This document shows positions 1-9,102 of a stretch of DNA of 59,382 bases, in pieces (position 1 is the stretch's first letter; every line of letters begins with the position of its first letter). The position numbers and the translations under genes are program-made. Source of the DNA: a bacterium EF100-94H03 bin56 (lineage in GTDB: Bacteria; Pseudomonadota; Alphaproteobacteria; SP197); assembly GCA_002238685.1 (NCBI GenBank), contig MPMV01000026.1, positions 1-59,382 of the forward strand, given 5' to 3'. The notes beneath the pieces are model-generated. The model saw nothing but the letters and a program-made list of their open reading frames with translations, was not told the DNA's origin and made no database searches.

Positions 1-2438
1 GCTTGGCGTAGTTCATGCGAGCGCGCCGGCCTTATCTTGTCATCACCTGCCAAAGGGTCTTCACCCGTTTCAGTACCACCGAACGGAACCGCGGCATGGC
101 AACGAACATGAACGCCGCTTGAGCCGGCAGGCAGGTTCTGGAAAACGAACCTGCCTGCCGTGGCGCCCAGCGCGTCGTGGAGGTCGTCCATGAGGGAATC
201 GGGAGCAACGCGACTCCGGGCGAGCCAGAAATGCTCGTCGAGCAGGCTTTCGAGTCCGCCGTCGATCACGGCCGACTGGAGGACGGTGGTGGGCTTGCCG
301 ACCCCGAGGCGACCCCAAAACACTGGGTTATCGAGATAGTTCCGCAGCCGAAGCCAGCAGAACTTGGTGAGCGCTACGAGTCCGGCATGTTCGAGCGCAT
401 CATCGTGGTGGCGAAGCCATGCCCTACCGGCGACGATTCCCGGACCACCGTGCGCCATAGCGGCCAAGTCGTTGAGTTCGCGCGTGCTGACCCAATTGAG
501 CTCTGAAACCGCGGCGCGTCTGCCGAGCAAGGTGGAAAGTACGTCGTCGTCGGAAACGGATTCCCAGGCCGCCTGATTGCGCTCGAATGTGCCGTCCGTC
601 TTCTCGATCGCGGCGAGTACCTTCCAAACTGGTTTTCGACGGGCGGAGTCGGACTTTCGAGGTGGCTTTACCGCGATGCCAAGCTGCTTCAATCGAGTGA
701 CTAGCTGGCGTTTAACCGTAGCACGCGCCTGTGCTTGCGTCGCGTGGCGACCCTTCAACGGGTCAGTCGTCTCGATCAGGAACTTCGAAGGGTGGAAGAG
801 CGCGAGTGTCGCCCCTTGGCTCGCCTTGGCCTGGAGCTTTCGCCGCTTCCATGCCTTGTCGTAGGAATCGCCTTGGGTCTGGGCATAACGGCTTTCGACC
901 TCGAGACTCATCAGTCCGGCAACGCTCTGAGGCGTCGCTCGGAAGCGGCTGAACATCAGTAGCTTGGGCGACGGCGCGTCGCGCCAGGCGCCACTGAGCG
1001 GCCACCACGCCAGCGAGGGCGCCACCCAAGGCAGAGCGAGCTGGTCGACCGGCAACACCTTCAGTAGCGCCCGCAACTTGGGGCTGCCCCATCCGTCCTT
1101 GAGGGTTCGCGCACGACGAACTTTCTTGAGCGCGGGTAAGGAGCGCTCGGTCTGGAACGAAACATTTCTCGAAATCTTGTATCGCTGGCCCAACGCTTGG
1201 GCGGGAAGCGGGACCGAGAGCCAGTAGGGAACGGCCGCAGTGCGAAACTTGGGCGGCACCGCGTTCGCGAAGTGCCGGAAAACGCGCAAGTCAACGTGTG
1301 CAAGGCTGTGGCCGGAGAGAAGAGTTCCCGATCCGCCGATATCTCTTGTACCGTGACGCTCGGTGCGCGCAATCAGCGGGCGAAGTTTGGCCTCGATCCG
1401 TTCGCGCACCTCTTTCGCTGTGCCGACCAGCGAACTGTCAAGGGGCTGGTCGGAAGTCTCGGCGATGCGGCGCAGAATGGCGCCGAAGCGATGAAACAGT
1501 CGTTCGGTTTCGCTTCGTGCTGCTCGGCCTCCAAGGAATTCTACGATGCCGAACAGCTCCTCATGGGGTTGTACACCATCTGTAATCTCCCAAGACTCGC
1601 TGAACAAACGGTAGGGCGTCGCAGACAAGAGCAGCATCGCAGGCCGGCGACCGTTTTCGCCTTCGAGCAGCGCTCGCACCAATCGATCTTCGTCGCCCGG
1701 CGCGAGCAGATCACGGTAGCGCTGGAATTCATCGAAGATGACGAGATCCGGCGGGCGCGCCAGAAGGCATGCTTCAGCGAGGGATCGGCGTAGACGCGCA
1801 AGGACCTTGAGCCACTCGGTGCGCTGCTTGGCCGCTTCGGCGATGCGCTTGCGTGCGTCGAAGCCGAAAGTCGAGACGAGCTTTCTCCGATAGGCGTCTA
1901 CAAACCTCCTCGGGACGCTCATCGCCAGGGGTCTGGCGCGATCGATGGCGACTTGCCATCCCGACTTTGAGCGCTGCTGTAGCAGGCCCTTGGGAAGCGC
2001 TTCCAGAATCCCCGGATAGCAGCGTTCAAGCAGCCACGAGATAAGCGCACGCTCGCCCGCCTTGCCAGTCTGAGGCCGTGCAGCGAGCGGTGAGAAAGAT
2101 GTGATTGGCGCGAGCGGGTGGAGGCGCAGTGCTCTGGCTGGCTTTTCCAATGGGAAAAGCCCTAGCCTGTCCACTCGCGATACCGCTGACTTTGAAGCAG
2201 AGCCGAGGAAGTCGACCAACCTCTTGGCATTTTGATCCGAGACCTTTGTGTTGCTCGTCACGTAGTAGACGGTAAATCGTTTTGCTCCGCCCCCGGACAG
2301 CTTGCGGATGACCTCGCGTGCAACCACCGTCTTGCCCAGCCCGACTTCATCCGCGACAAGGAATCGCCTGCGTCCGCTACCCCCGAGGCGGGCGACGGCC
2401 GCGTCAACAGTCCCTTGCTGAAACGGGAACGGCTTCAT
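1..2438 (-). CDS. SNF2-type DEAD/DEAH-like helicase (3' end beyond left edge)
   Basis: An open frame runs without a stop from an ATG at 2438 to the left edge, giving about 812 residues of a larger protein. Residues 29-38 hold a Walker A motif (ADEVGLGKTV), 233-239 a Walker B-like motif ending DEFQ, and 272-277 the motif III sequence SATPYR. A later KLLMFSRFRATPQ stretch resembles the start of the second RecA domain, so motifs V-VI should lie just outside the window. The ATG overlaps the TAA of the upstream PLD gene (TAATG), so the two are translationally coupled. Likely an ATP-dependent translocase or remodeller on nucleic acid; linkage to a PLD-fold protein suggests a defence role, which is inference. 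Partial gene. Confidence 0.85.
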   Translation of the reverse strand, partial: MKPFPFQQGTVDAAVARLGGSGRRRFLVADEVGLGKTVVAREVIRKLSGGGAKRFTVYYVTSNTKVSDQNAKRLVDFLGSASKSAVSRVDRLGLFPLEKPARALRLHPLAPITSFSPLAARPQTGKAGERALISWLLERCYPGILEALPKGLLQQRSKSGWQVAIDRARPLAMSVPRRFVDAYRRKLVSTFGFDARKRIAEAAKQRTEWLKVLARLRRSLAEACLLARPPDLVIFDEFQRYRDLLAPGDEDRLVRALLEGENGRRPAMLLLSATPYRLFSESWEITDGVQPHEELFGIVEFLGGRAARSETERLFHRFGAILRRIAETSDQPLDSSLVGTAKEVRERIEAKLRPLIARTERHGTRDIGGSGTLLSGHSLAHVDLRVFRHFANAVPPKFRTAAVPYWLSVPLPAQALGQRYKISRNVSFQTERSLPALKKVRRARTLKDGWGSPKLRALLKVLPVDQLALPWVAPSLAWWPLSGAWRDAPSPKLLMFSRFRATPQSVAGLMSLEVESRYAQTQGDSYDKAWKRRKLQAKASQGATLALFHPSKFLIETTDPLKGRHATQAQARATVKRQLVTRLKQLGIAVKPPRKSDSARRKPVWKVLAAIEKTDGTFERNQAAWESVSDDDVLSTLLGRRAAVSELNWVSTRELNDLAAMAHGGPGIVAGRAWLRHHDDALEHAGLVALTKFCWLRLRNYLDNPVFWGRLGVGKPTTVLQSAVIDGGLESLLDEHFWLARSRVAPDSLMDDLHDALGATAGRFVFQNLPAGSSGVHVRCHAAVPFGGTETGEDPLAGDDKIRPARSHELRQ

Positions 2439-4288
2439 TATCGAGCCCCCTCCATCAACACCTCGCGTGCAGAGGCCCAGATTTTCTGGAGTGTCTCAAG
2501 CGCCCTTCGATCCGCATCGCCAAGCGAGTGGTCATGCTGGAGGATTGCGGTCACATAGGCCTTGAACCGCGCGTCGGTCCGACGGAACGATGCGGGATCC
2601 CGAGCCCAGGCGGTGAGGATATCCTCAAGCGTCAACGTATCTAGCCCGAGTTGGGTTCGAATGGGCCGCGGCGCACCGCCATCGTGCTTCTCCCAGGGGT
2701 CGATGTCGGGCGGCTCGACATCGCCAACGAGCATGGCGCGCATCCACGCAAAGAAGCCGCGGGGTCCGAGGAACCTGGCGATAGCTGCACGGTCTCGCTC
2801 CGGTGCGATGGGTGGAGCAACCGATACGCGTTGCAGCCAGCCGCAGCTTTCGCCGCCGAGAGAAAGTCGTAGTTGGACGAGGTCGGTATGAAAGCCAAGC
2901 GGGATGTCGCCCAGAGCCAGCGCATGCGCCCCATCGGGCCACTCGTGCAAGGTCGAGGTTGCGAGTCCGGCTTCAAGGCGAATTCCGCGTTTTCCTAGCG
3001 GCGGCGTAGCATCGGCACACAGCACAAACCGCTCACATGAACGTTGGATTGTGGGAACCCAGTGTGCGACCAAGCGGCGACGGCAGTCATTCAGAAGTTC
3101 GGTCGGGTCTTCATCGATTGACCGCGATTCTTCGTCCAACAGATCTGGGGGAATCAACATCGCCGAGCCGACCAGCGCATCGATGCCTTTTGCGATCTCC
3201 GGACCGCCCGAAAAATGAACGATCGCCTCGGCATTTCGGCCTGACCATGCACGTTCAGTCGCATTCGCACTGCCGGTCACGACCTGGACGCGATCCTTCT
3301 GCCAGAACGCAAACAGCTTGGCGTGGAGGCTGACGGGCGGCGGTTCCACCTCGTCGCCATTGTCCGCAGCGTCCTCGCTCACGGTGGCTGGGCCAAACGT
3401 GACGTCTTCGTCGGGCGCAGCTGGTGGCTCATCCGTCTCGGTGAGGGGCGGCGCCAGCGATAGAAGCAGGAAGGGTCGAAGCGCACGTTTCGCGGCGATG
3501 CTTAGTCCCCGGACCGCGGGCAGCGTCGTCACCAGAGTCCGCTTGGTTTTAGCGTCGCCCCAGTTCGCCATGGCCTTCACATAGGTATTGCCAAGAAAGG
3601 GACTGAGAACGACAAACCGCTCTACTGGGCCGTCCGGCAGTGGCGTGGCGGGTGCCGATCCGGTTTGGCGCAATTCCAAACTGTCGATGCGGACATCATC
3701 GGGCGCACGCCAAACGATTCCCGAAAGCTCGCGAGCAAGTGCATCGGCGGGAAACTTCGGAAGCTGAGAGAGTTCCGCCAGCTGGCGGCCTACTTCGACA
3801 ATGTCGGGCAGTGGGCGTGTGCCCCTGCGGCGCCGTGGTTCACCGTCGATGACCAATCCAAGGTCGAGATCACGGCTGCGGGTGAGGTTTCGGCTTCCGA
3901 TCCAGAGCCGCCAACTCCGTTCATCCGAGGGGCCCTCATAGCCGACGAGAGCAAGTTTGGGGTGCCAGCTTTCTTGGCTTTCGTCATAGCCTTGTTGGAT
4001 GACGAATTGGTCAAGCACACCGGCGACCCTCGGCAGTGTCGCGGGCCCTTGCAGTCGGCCCCGCTGCACGACCACGCGCAGGCGGTCACGCATGCGCTCC
4101 ACGCTCTCGGCAAAGTCGGCCGCATTCCCGCTGCCACTTTCGCTGTTTCGGCCGGTCATCGCGAGCAGGGTCGCGCCGATTGCGATGAGATCGGCGGAGT
4201 AGGCGGTCAGCAGCGCGACACGCACGCTCCAGCCGCGCTCGGGCCGGAGATGGTCGAGGTACGGTTGACCGGCGAATCCGTTCGACAC
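2438..4288 (-). CDS. Phospholipase D-like (HKD-fold) protein
   Basis: 616 residues from a GTG that directly follows the stop of the upstream gene (TGA then GTG). Two PLD half-sites are visible: HPK at 109-111 followed by GSRNLT near 131-136, and HAK at 322-324 followed by GSANAT near 339-344. Both lack the aspartate of the full HxKx4D motif but keep the HxK...GSxN pattern of PLD-type nucleases found beside helicases. Middle gene of a tightly packed three-gene unit, ending in TAATG with the helicase start. Probably a nuclease or phosphodiesterase subunit acting with the helicase. DISARM and Mokosh also pair PLD proteins with helicases, but the third partner here differs, so no named system is assigned. 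Confidence 0.8.
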   Translation of the reverse strand: MSNGFAGQPYLDHLRPERGWSVRVALLTAYSADLIAIGATLLAMTGRNSESGSGNAADFAESVERMRDRLRVVVQRGRLQGPATLPRVAGVLDQFVIQQGYDESQESWHPKLALVGYEGPSDERSWRLWIGSRNLTRSRDLDLGLVIDGEPRRRRGTRPLPDIVEVGRQLAELSQLPKFPADALARELSGIVWRAPDDVRIDSLELRQTGSAPATPLPDGPVERFVVLSPFLGNTYVKAMANWGDAKTKRTLVTTLPAVRGLSIAAKRALRPFLLLSLAPPLTETDEPPAAPDEDVTFGPATVSEDAADNGDEVEPPPVSLHAKLFAFWQKDRVQVVTGSANATERAWSGRNAEAIVHFSGGPEIAKGIDALVGSAMLIPPDLLDEESRSIDEDPTELLNDCRRRLVAHWVPTIQRSCERFVLCADATPPLGKRGIRLEAGLATSTLHEWPDGAHALALGDIPLGFHTDLVQLRLSLGGESCGWLQRVSVAPPIAPERDRAAIARFLGPRGFFAWMRAMLVGDVEPPDIDPWEKHDGGAPRPIRTQLGLDTLTLEDILTAWARDPASFRRTDARFKAYVTAILQHDHSLGDADRRALETLQKIWASAREVLMEGAR

Positions 4289-5485
4289 TCAGCGCACGCC
4301 TTCCAGGTCTCGGAGCAGGCGCTTCACATTTCCCCAGCGATAGTGGAGAGGCTCGGCAGCGCCATGTTTCTCATTGTCCCATTCGGCGCGGCGATCACGT
4401 CCGTCCAGGGTCCGCGACAACCGCGCACGGCGGCCCTTGCGCGCCTCTTCGGCGCTGCGATAGGCCCGTTCCAGAACCATCGGGTCCGTCAAGCCATTCC
4501 GGACCCAGTCGAGAGTCTCGCGCAGGGCATCGGAGACTCGGGGCGGAAGCTTGCCCATGTCAGTTTCAAAACTTGCCCAATCGAGCTTCTCCGCTTCGGC
4601 CCGCCAGTTGGCGACAACGCCGATGAGGCCGTTTCGTTGGAGATCGGAGCACTTGTGGCGATCAAGTTCGGCTTTCAACGCTTCAACCTGGGCCGCGTAA
4701 ATGGCTCTGCCGATTGCGGCAAGCGCTGCCGCCTGGCCCGCACGCACTAGAGCGGCCTGTTCGTGCTGGGCCATATCTGTGATTTCGGGGCTCCAGGCGT
4801 AGTCCGCCAAATCGAGCGGCTTTCCGACCAACAGTGCAAGCAGCGAGGGTTCGCCTGACAACACGGGCGAGCCGACACGCCGGAGCTGGCGGGCAAGATA
4901 GGTACGTTCGGGCTTGGTTAAGTCGAAGGACAGCGCTCTGCCGTTGTTCCAGTCTTTCGACGGTTCCGGGCATCCGGCAAAGGGCCAGTCAGTCTGGTCG
5001 ATTGGCAGGCCGTCATCGTCAGTCAGCTTTGCGGCAGGAGGTGCACCGAGCAGCTTCTCGACGCGCTTGCGCGACCAGCGGCCGCGGATGTCGGGTTGAC
5101 GCAGCAGGCCCCAAGCCTGGAGCGCTGTCCAATAGACGTAGCTTGGCGGCTGGTCCAATGGTTCGGGAAAGACGCGCCCGCCAATGACGCCATCCTGGCC
5201 GAGAAGCCGTTCGGTCAGCTTGTGCTCGCCCCTTGCAATTGCATCGGCTGGATCCCGCCGCCGTAGTCGCGAATTGCGTGCATCGGCATAGATCCACGGG
5301 ACGAACAGGACATATCTGAGCCGTGTGTGCAGCACCGAAGTGCCTGGGAAGAACCGATCGGCATATCGCTGGTGAATGATGAGGAAACCGACCTCGTCAC
5401 GCACTCCCGCCTCGTCGGCGTGCATGAAGCGACGCGCGTTGCGTAGTGCCTCTTTCGACAAATAGGTGACTCCAAACGAGGCCAC
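4289..5485 (-). CDS. DUF6361-like protein, first gene of helicase-PLD module
   Basis: I place the start at GTG 5485 because a GGAGG motif lies five bases upstream; an in-frame TTG at 5497 would make the protein four residues longer but has no such site. About 398 residues, soluble, no signal peptide or membrane segment. The N-terminal sequence (ASFGVTYLSKEALRNARRFM), a conserved YVYWTALQ region and an arginine-rich C-terminus recall the DUF6361 family, which is seen next to PLD and helicase genes; this family call is from memory and moderate. No catalytic motif was recognised. The AT-rich region upstream probably carries the promoter for all three genes. Confidence 0.6.
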   Translation of the reverse strand: MASFGVTYLSKEALRNARRFMHADEAGVRDEVGFLIIHQRYADRFFPGTSVLHTRLRYVLFVPWIYADARNSRLRRRDPADAIARGEHKLTERLLGQDGVIGGRVFPEPLDQPPSYVYWTALQAWGLLRQPDIRGRWSRKRVEKLLGAPPAAKLTDDDGLPIDQTDWPFAGCPEPSKDWNNGRALSFDLTKPERTYLARQLRRVGSPVLSGEPSLLALLVGKPLDLADYAWSPEITDMAQHEQAALVRAGQAAALAAIGRAIYAAQVEALKAELDRHKCSDLQRNGLIGVVANWRAEAEKLDWASFETDMGKLPPRVSDALRETLDWVRNGLTDPMVLERAYRSAEEARKGRRARLSRTLDGRDRRAEWDNEKHGAAEPLHYRWGNVKRLLRDLEGVR

Positions 5486-5565
5486 GATTTCCTCCAAGCT
5501 TGGTGGCGTCCACGCGGGCGAACGGTTTGTAGCGTGAAATTGCGGAACATCGGTTCAAGTTGCAC

Positions 5566-5700
5566 CCGCAGATATTTGTTCGGCGCGCAGCCTAAAGGTA
5601 CTTTACACGAGGTTTAGTGGGGTGTATGTAAGTATAGTATATATTTTGTCTATTTGTGGATGTGTAATATATTTAGTTCTAATGAACCTACGCATCTTCT
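5566..5700 (-). promoter_or_regulatory. AT-rich promoter region of the helicase-PLD-DUF6361 module
   Basis: A strongly AT-rich stretch in an otherwise GC-rich window. Read on the minus strand it contains two overlapping TATACT-like hexamers at about 5631-5643, about 140 bases before the first gene. No convincing -35 box at canonical spacing was found. The abrupt base-composition change fits horizontally acquired DNA. Confidence 0.45.
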
Positions 5701-6188
5701 GGCCGTGTGCCTGCACTACGGAACCGTTGCCAACAAGTCTCAGACTCTCCTGCAGGGCTCCCATTTGTTGTGACCGGCACACGGTAGGGACGGCGGGCCT
5801 CGATCGCAACGAATTGGATCCGGCTGCGTGCGGCCGGTCGAGTGAGCCAGACTTCCTTGATCTTCCACACCAGCCTCGCGCCGGTCTATGTTGACGATGC
5901 GAACCACGCTTGGGACATCGTTTGAGATGAGGATTGTCCCGGCCGTCAATCGATGATCGACGGTGTAGCTGTCGCCGGTGTCTGCGGCGGTTTCGAGAAG
6001 CCCCACGATCTCTCCGATCGGGCCGCAATGCAACTCGTTGCCAACCTGCTGCGCTGTCACGCGGCCGGCATGTCGGACGTCGAGCAGTCGATCGCCTCGG
6101 CCTTGGCCCGCTCGGACCGAGCGGGACGCGCGCACACCGAGCATTCGGGACTTGCCGAACTTGGTGCTTCGGATGATATTGCGATCCC
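5701..6188. other. Non-coding or decayed stretch, no recognisable gene
   Basis: Several short overlapping frames exist on both strands, for example 5953-6192 (+) and 5740-6144 (-), but none has a convincing start, ribosome site or family signature. Composition changes from AT-rich to GC-rich across it. Best read as remnants at the border of the helicase module. Confidence 0.4.
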
Positions 6189-6614
6189 ATGACGAATCTC
6201 GCGAAGACCGCCACGGCCACGATCGTTCCGTCCCTCCGCTATCGGGACGCCCCGGCCGCGATCGAATGGCTCTGCGAGGCGTTCGGATTCGAGAAACACC
6301 TCGTCGTGCCTGGCGAGGACGGGATGATCGCCCATGCCCAGCTCGTCTTCGGCAACGGGATGATCATGCTGGGCTCGGCCCGCGACGACGAGTTCGGGGC
6401 GCTCCAGCAACCGATGGAGACGCCGGACAGCCCGGTGCCCCAGAGCGTCTACGCGATCGTGGACGACGTCGACGCGCATTATACCCGCGCCGCCGCCACC
6501 GGGGCGCGGGTGGTCATGCCGCCCGAGGACCAGGATTACGGAGGACGCCTCTACGCCTGCCGGGATCCGGAAGGCAATCTGTGGAACTTCGGCAGCTACG
6601 ATCCCTGGCAATAG
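6189..6614 (+). CDS. VOC/glyoxalase-bleomycin-resistance family protein
   Basis: 141 residues. It begins with a VPSLRYRDAPAAIEWL segment, the usual first beta-alpha unit of PhnB-like VOC proteins, and ends with GRLYACRDPEGNLWNFGSY, the typical C-terminal metal/substrate-site motif (DPxGxxWxF). Single-domain length is normal for the family. These proteins bind or modify small electrophiles, antibiotics or dicarbonyls; the substrate cannot be told. It is the only apparently intact gene between the helicase module and sauT and is followed directly by broken genes. Confidence 0.8.
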   Translation: MTNLAKTATATIVPSLRYRDAPAAIEWLCEAFGFEKHLVVPGEDGMIAHAQLVFGNGMIMLGSARDDEFGALQQPMETPDSPVPQSVYAIVDDVDAHYTRAAATGARVVMPPEDQDYGGRLYACRDPEGNLWNFGSYDPWQ

Positions 6615-6638
6615 CGCCGTAACCGCGGGGGAGGTCCA

Positions 6639-6710
6639 TGATGAGTGCGGAATTCGTCTTCACTAACGCCAGCCCGCGCGGGCGCATCGTGCGGTGGATG
6701 CTGGGAGAAG
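6639..6710 (+). pseudogene. Glutathione S-transferase N-terminal remnant
   Basis: After a good GGGGGAGG ribosome site, an ATG pair (6639, 6642) opens a frame reading MSAEFVFTNASPRGRIVRWM, matching the beta1-alpha1 start of GST proteins (typically FYTNP.SRGRIVRWML). Similarity stops after about 24 residues and runs into the start of the next broken gene. Only this start of the gene survives. Short, so moderate confidence. Confidence 0.5.
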
Positions 6711-6713
6711 AGC

Positions 6714-7188
6714 ATGACCATGAAGACGACCCACCGCCTTCAGGCCCTTGCCGCCGCGCTGCTTCTGACGTTCGGGGCGTCCGCCGCGGCAAGTGACGAA
6801 CGGGGTACGGCTGAGGAGGCCTAGGCCATGGTGGCGCGCGCCATCGCCTACTGTGACGAGATGGGAACCGAGGCGGCACTGGCTCGATTCAACGCCGCTC
6901 CGGCGCCGGAGTTCCTGGATCGCGGTCTCTACATCTTTTGTCTACGGGCCGGAAGACGCCATCGTGGTCCGCGGCGTCGACTTCTCGTTTCTGGGGAGGA
7001 CGTATTCGAGCTTCACGGATGTCGACGGCACGTGATTCGGCGAGGAGATGCGGCAGACGACCTCGGCGGACGGGACCCGGGTCGACTACAAGTGGATCAA
7101 CCCGGCCACTGGGGAGGTCGAACAGAAGTCGAGCTGGCTCGTGTTGCGCGACGGCGACCTCTTCGGCGTGGGCATCTACAAGCCCTGA
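6714..7188 (+). pseudogene. Broken secreted single-Cache-domain protein
   Basis: An ATG at 6714 (or 6720) starts a clear signal peptide ending in an ASAAASDE-like cleavage region. It is interrupted by an in-frame TAG near 6823, a frameshift near 6942 (LYIF to VYGPED) and a TGA near 7032, and ends at TGA 7186-7188. Stitched together it reads like a small periplasmic sCache_2 protein: a LYIFVYGPE-type strand, a FLGRTYSSFTDVDGT segment, a VDYKWINPATGEVEQKSSW segment and a final VGIYKP. Such proteins bind small ligands in the periplasm. Three lesions make this a decayed gene rather than a single sequencing error. Confidence 0.75.
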
Positions 7189-7383
7189 CACGCTGTTGCG
7201 AGCGCGGCCTCGAGGACGCCGGACGTTCGTGCTGCGCTGTATGCGGCGCGGCGATGAGAATGAGACATCGATGTCCGGCGTCATCGCCGTGGCGACGAGG
7301 TGTCGTCCGGGCGAGCGTCGCCCGCTGTAGTTGGTGCCTCCAACGTCCTGAGTGTGGGGCGCGTCCTCGAGAGGGAGGACGGG

Positions 7384-9102
7384 TCACATTGTTGTCGAAC
7401 GAGAGGGCTGCGGGACCGCGAGTGTACGCAACCCTACCGCCGGAAGTCCGAGCCGGATGTTGCCGTGGCGGTTGCAGACCCCGTCAATCCGGAACGAGGC
7501 CTTCGCGCCGAAGTCGGTCGTCGCGCGGAACCTGACAAGGGGCCTCACGGGCGCCGTTCGTTGATATTTGCCGCAGGACGCCCGGCCCCGCATCGTCAGA
7601 AAGGTGGCGAGCCTGATGCGCTGGGCCTTGCCGGATGGCCCCCTGGGCAGGTCGGCGACGACATGGATGCGCTCGGGTGCCCTGAAAGCGCCGAGCCTGG
7701 TGCGGCAGTGGGTGATGAGTTCATCGGCGGTCACCGTCGCGTCCTTCGCCAGGCAGACGGCGGCCTCGACACGCTGGCCGTAGTTCGGGCAGGTTCTGGC
7801 GAATGCCGCCGCTTCGATGAACTCGGGGTGGGCGTGAAGCGCATCGTCCACCTTCCGGGGCGCGATGTTCTCGCCTCCCTTGATGATGAGTTCCTTCAGC
7901 CTGCCGGAAACATGAACGTAGCCGCCCCCGTCCATGAAGCCGGTATCGCCGGTTTTCAGCCAGCCCTCCCTCGTGAAGGTGTCGCGGGTCGCTTCTCGAT
8001 CATCGAGATAGCCCGGCATGACATTGGGGCCCCTCACGGCGATTTCGCCTGTGTGGCCGGGTCCTCGCGCGTGCCCGGTCCTGCCGAGGATGGCCACCTC
8101 GTTGCCGAAGGCAATGCCCGGCGAGCCGATCTTGCGCTTTCCGGGGGGCAGGGGGTTGGCGAGAATCTGTGCCGCGGTTTCGGTCAGCCCCATGGTCTCG
8201 ACGAGCATGATCGCAAAGCGTGACTCGAAGGCCCTGTGGACCTCTGCAGGAAGCGCCGACGAGGCGGAGCGTCCGAACCGGAGACGGCGCAACACCTCTC
8301 CATGCGGTTCGCTGTCGTGATGGAGCAGGCGCGAGACGATGGTCGGGACACAGGAAAACCATGTGGCGGAATGCTCTTGGCAGTCATCCCAGAAGCGCTG
8401 CACGGAAAACCGCCGGCAGACGATCACGGAGCCGCCGGAAACAAGGGGTCCCATCAGCGCCACGCAGAGCCCGTTGATGTGGTAGTGGGGAAGAACGCAC
8501 AAGCCCCGGTCATCCGGTCCAAGCCGGTGTGCGCATGCCGTGGACCATCCACCCGCAAGCAGGCTTCGATGGCTGTGCAGCACACCCTTGGGCTGGCCCG
8601 TTGTACCGGAGGTGTACATCAGCAGGGCTTCGTCATCGGGGGTGAGCGGCGCCCGGCAGGACGTTTGCGCACCGGCGAGGTCGCCGGCACCGATGACCGT
8701 GAGACCTGTTGCACCTGCCTCGTCGAAATCCGCTTTGATATCGTGGTCGACAATGGCGAAGCGTGCGCCACTGTGGCGCAGTGCGTGGCGGCGGGCGTCG
8801 GCGCCGGCTGCGAGGTTCAACGGCGTGGCGCGAAGGCCGCCGAGGAACAGTCCGAACAGCACGAGGATGGCCGCCCGGCCATTGTGAAGGAACGTGACGA
8901 CACTCTCGCCCCTGGTGGCGCCGGCAGCCGTCAGGGACCCGGCGACCGCTTCTGCTCCCTCGAGCAGATCGCTCCATGTGAGATCGGGTGATCCATCGGG
9001 AAAGAGGTGGCTGACCTTGTCGGGTGTCTGGTGGGCGTGCCGCTCGATCCAGTCGCGGATCGTGCCGGACGGAGGATCACCCCCCGCGGTCTTTGGCGGC
9101 AT
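7384..9102 (-). CDS. sauT: AMP-forming acyl-CoA ligase, probable sulfoacetate-CoA ligase
   Basis: 572 residues of the ANL superfamily. The P-loop-like motif MYTSGTTGQPKG, the A5 motif MGLTETAAQ, the A8 hinge region WLKTGDTG...GRLKELIIKGGENI and the C-terminal lysine motif GPSGKAQRI are all intact. It lies directly after, and overlaps, an acylating aldehyde dehydrogenase gene, the arrangement of sauS-sauT in sulfoacetate users, where SauT makes sulfoacetyl-CoA and SauS reduces it to sulfoacetaldehyde. The substrate is therefore inferred from context. After the catalytic lysine region there are about 70 residues with no family resemblance, suggesting that the original stop codon was lost. Confidence 0.65.
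   Translation of the reverse strand: MPPKTAGGDPPSGTIRDWIERHAHQTPDKVSHLFPDGSPDLTWSDLLEGAEAVAGSLTAAGATRGESVVTFLHNGRAAILVLFGLFLGGLRATPLNLAAGADARRHALRHSGARFAIVDHDIKADFDEAGATGLTVIGAGDLAGAQTSCRAPLTPDDEALLMYTSGTTGQPKGVLHSHRSLLAGGWSTACAHRLGPDDRGLCVLPHYHINGLCVALMGPLVSGGSVIVCRRFSVQRFWDDCQEHSATWFSCVPTIVSRLLHHDSEPHGEVLRRLRFGRSASSALPAEVHRAFESRFAIMLVETMGLTETAAQILANPLPPGKRKIGSPGIAFGNEVAILGRTGHARGPGHTGEIAVRGPNVMPGYLDDREATRDTFTREGWLKTGDTGFMDGGGYVHVSGRLKELIIKGGENIAPRKVDDALHAHPEFIEAAAFARTCPNYGQRVEAAVCLAKDATVTADELITHCRTRLGAFRAPERIHVVADLPRGPSGKAQRIRLATFLTMRGRASCGKYQRTAPVRPLVRFRATTDFGAKASFRIDGVCNRHGNIRLGLPAVGLRTLAVPQPSRSTTM

Noticed and set aside
3665..4750. 361-codon plus-strand open frame
   Set aside because: Lies across the PLD and DUF6361-like genes in antisense; those have clear motifs and coupled junctions.
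6823..7034. In-frame TAG and TGA of the Cache gene as recoding sites
   Set aside because: A frameshift is also present and no CxxU-like context surrounds the TGA, so plain decay is the better reading.
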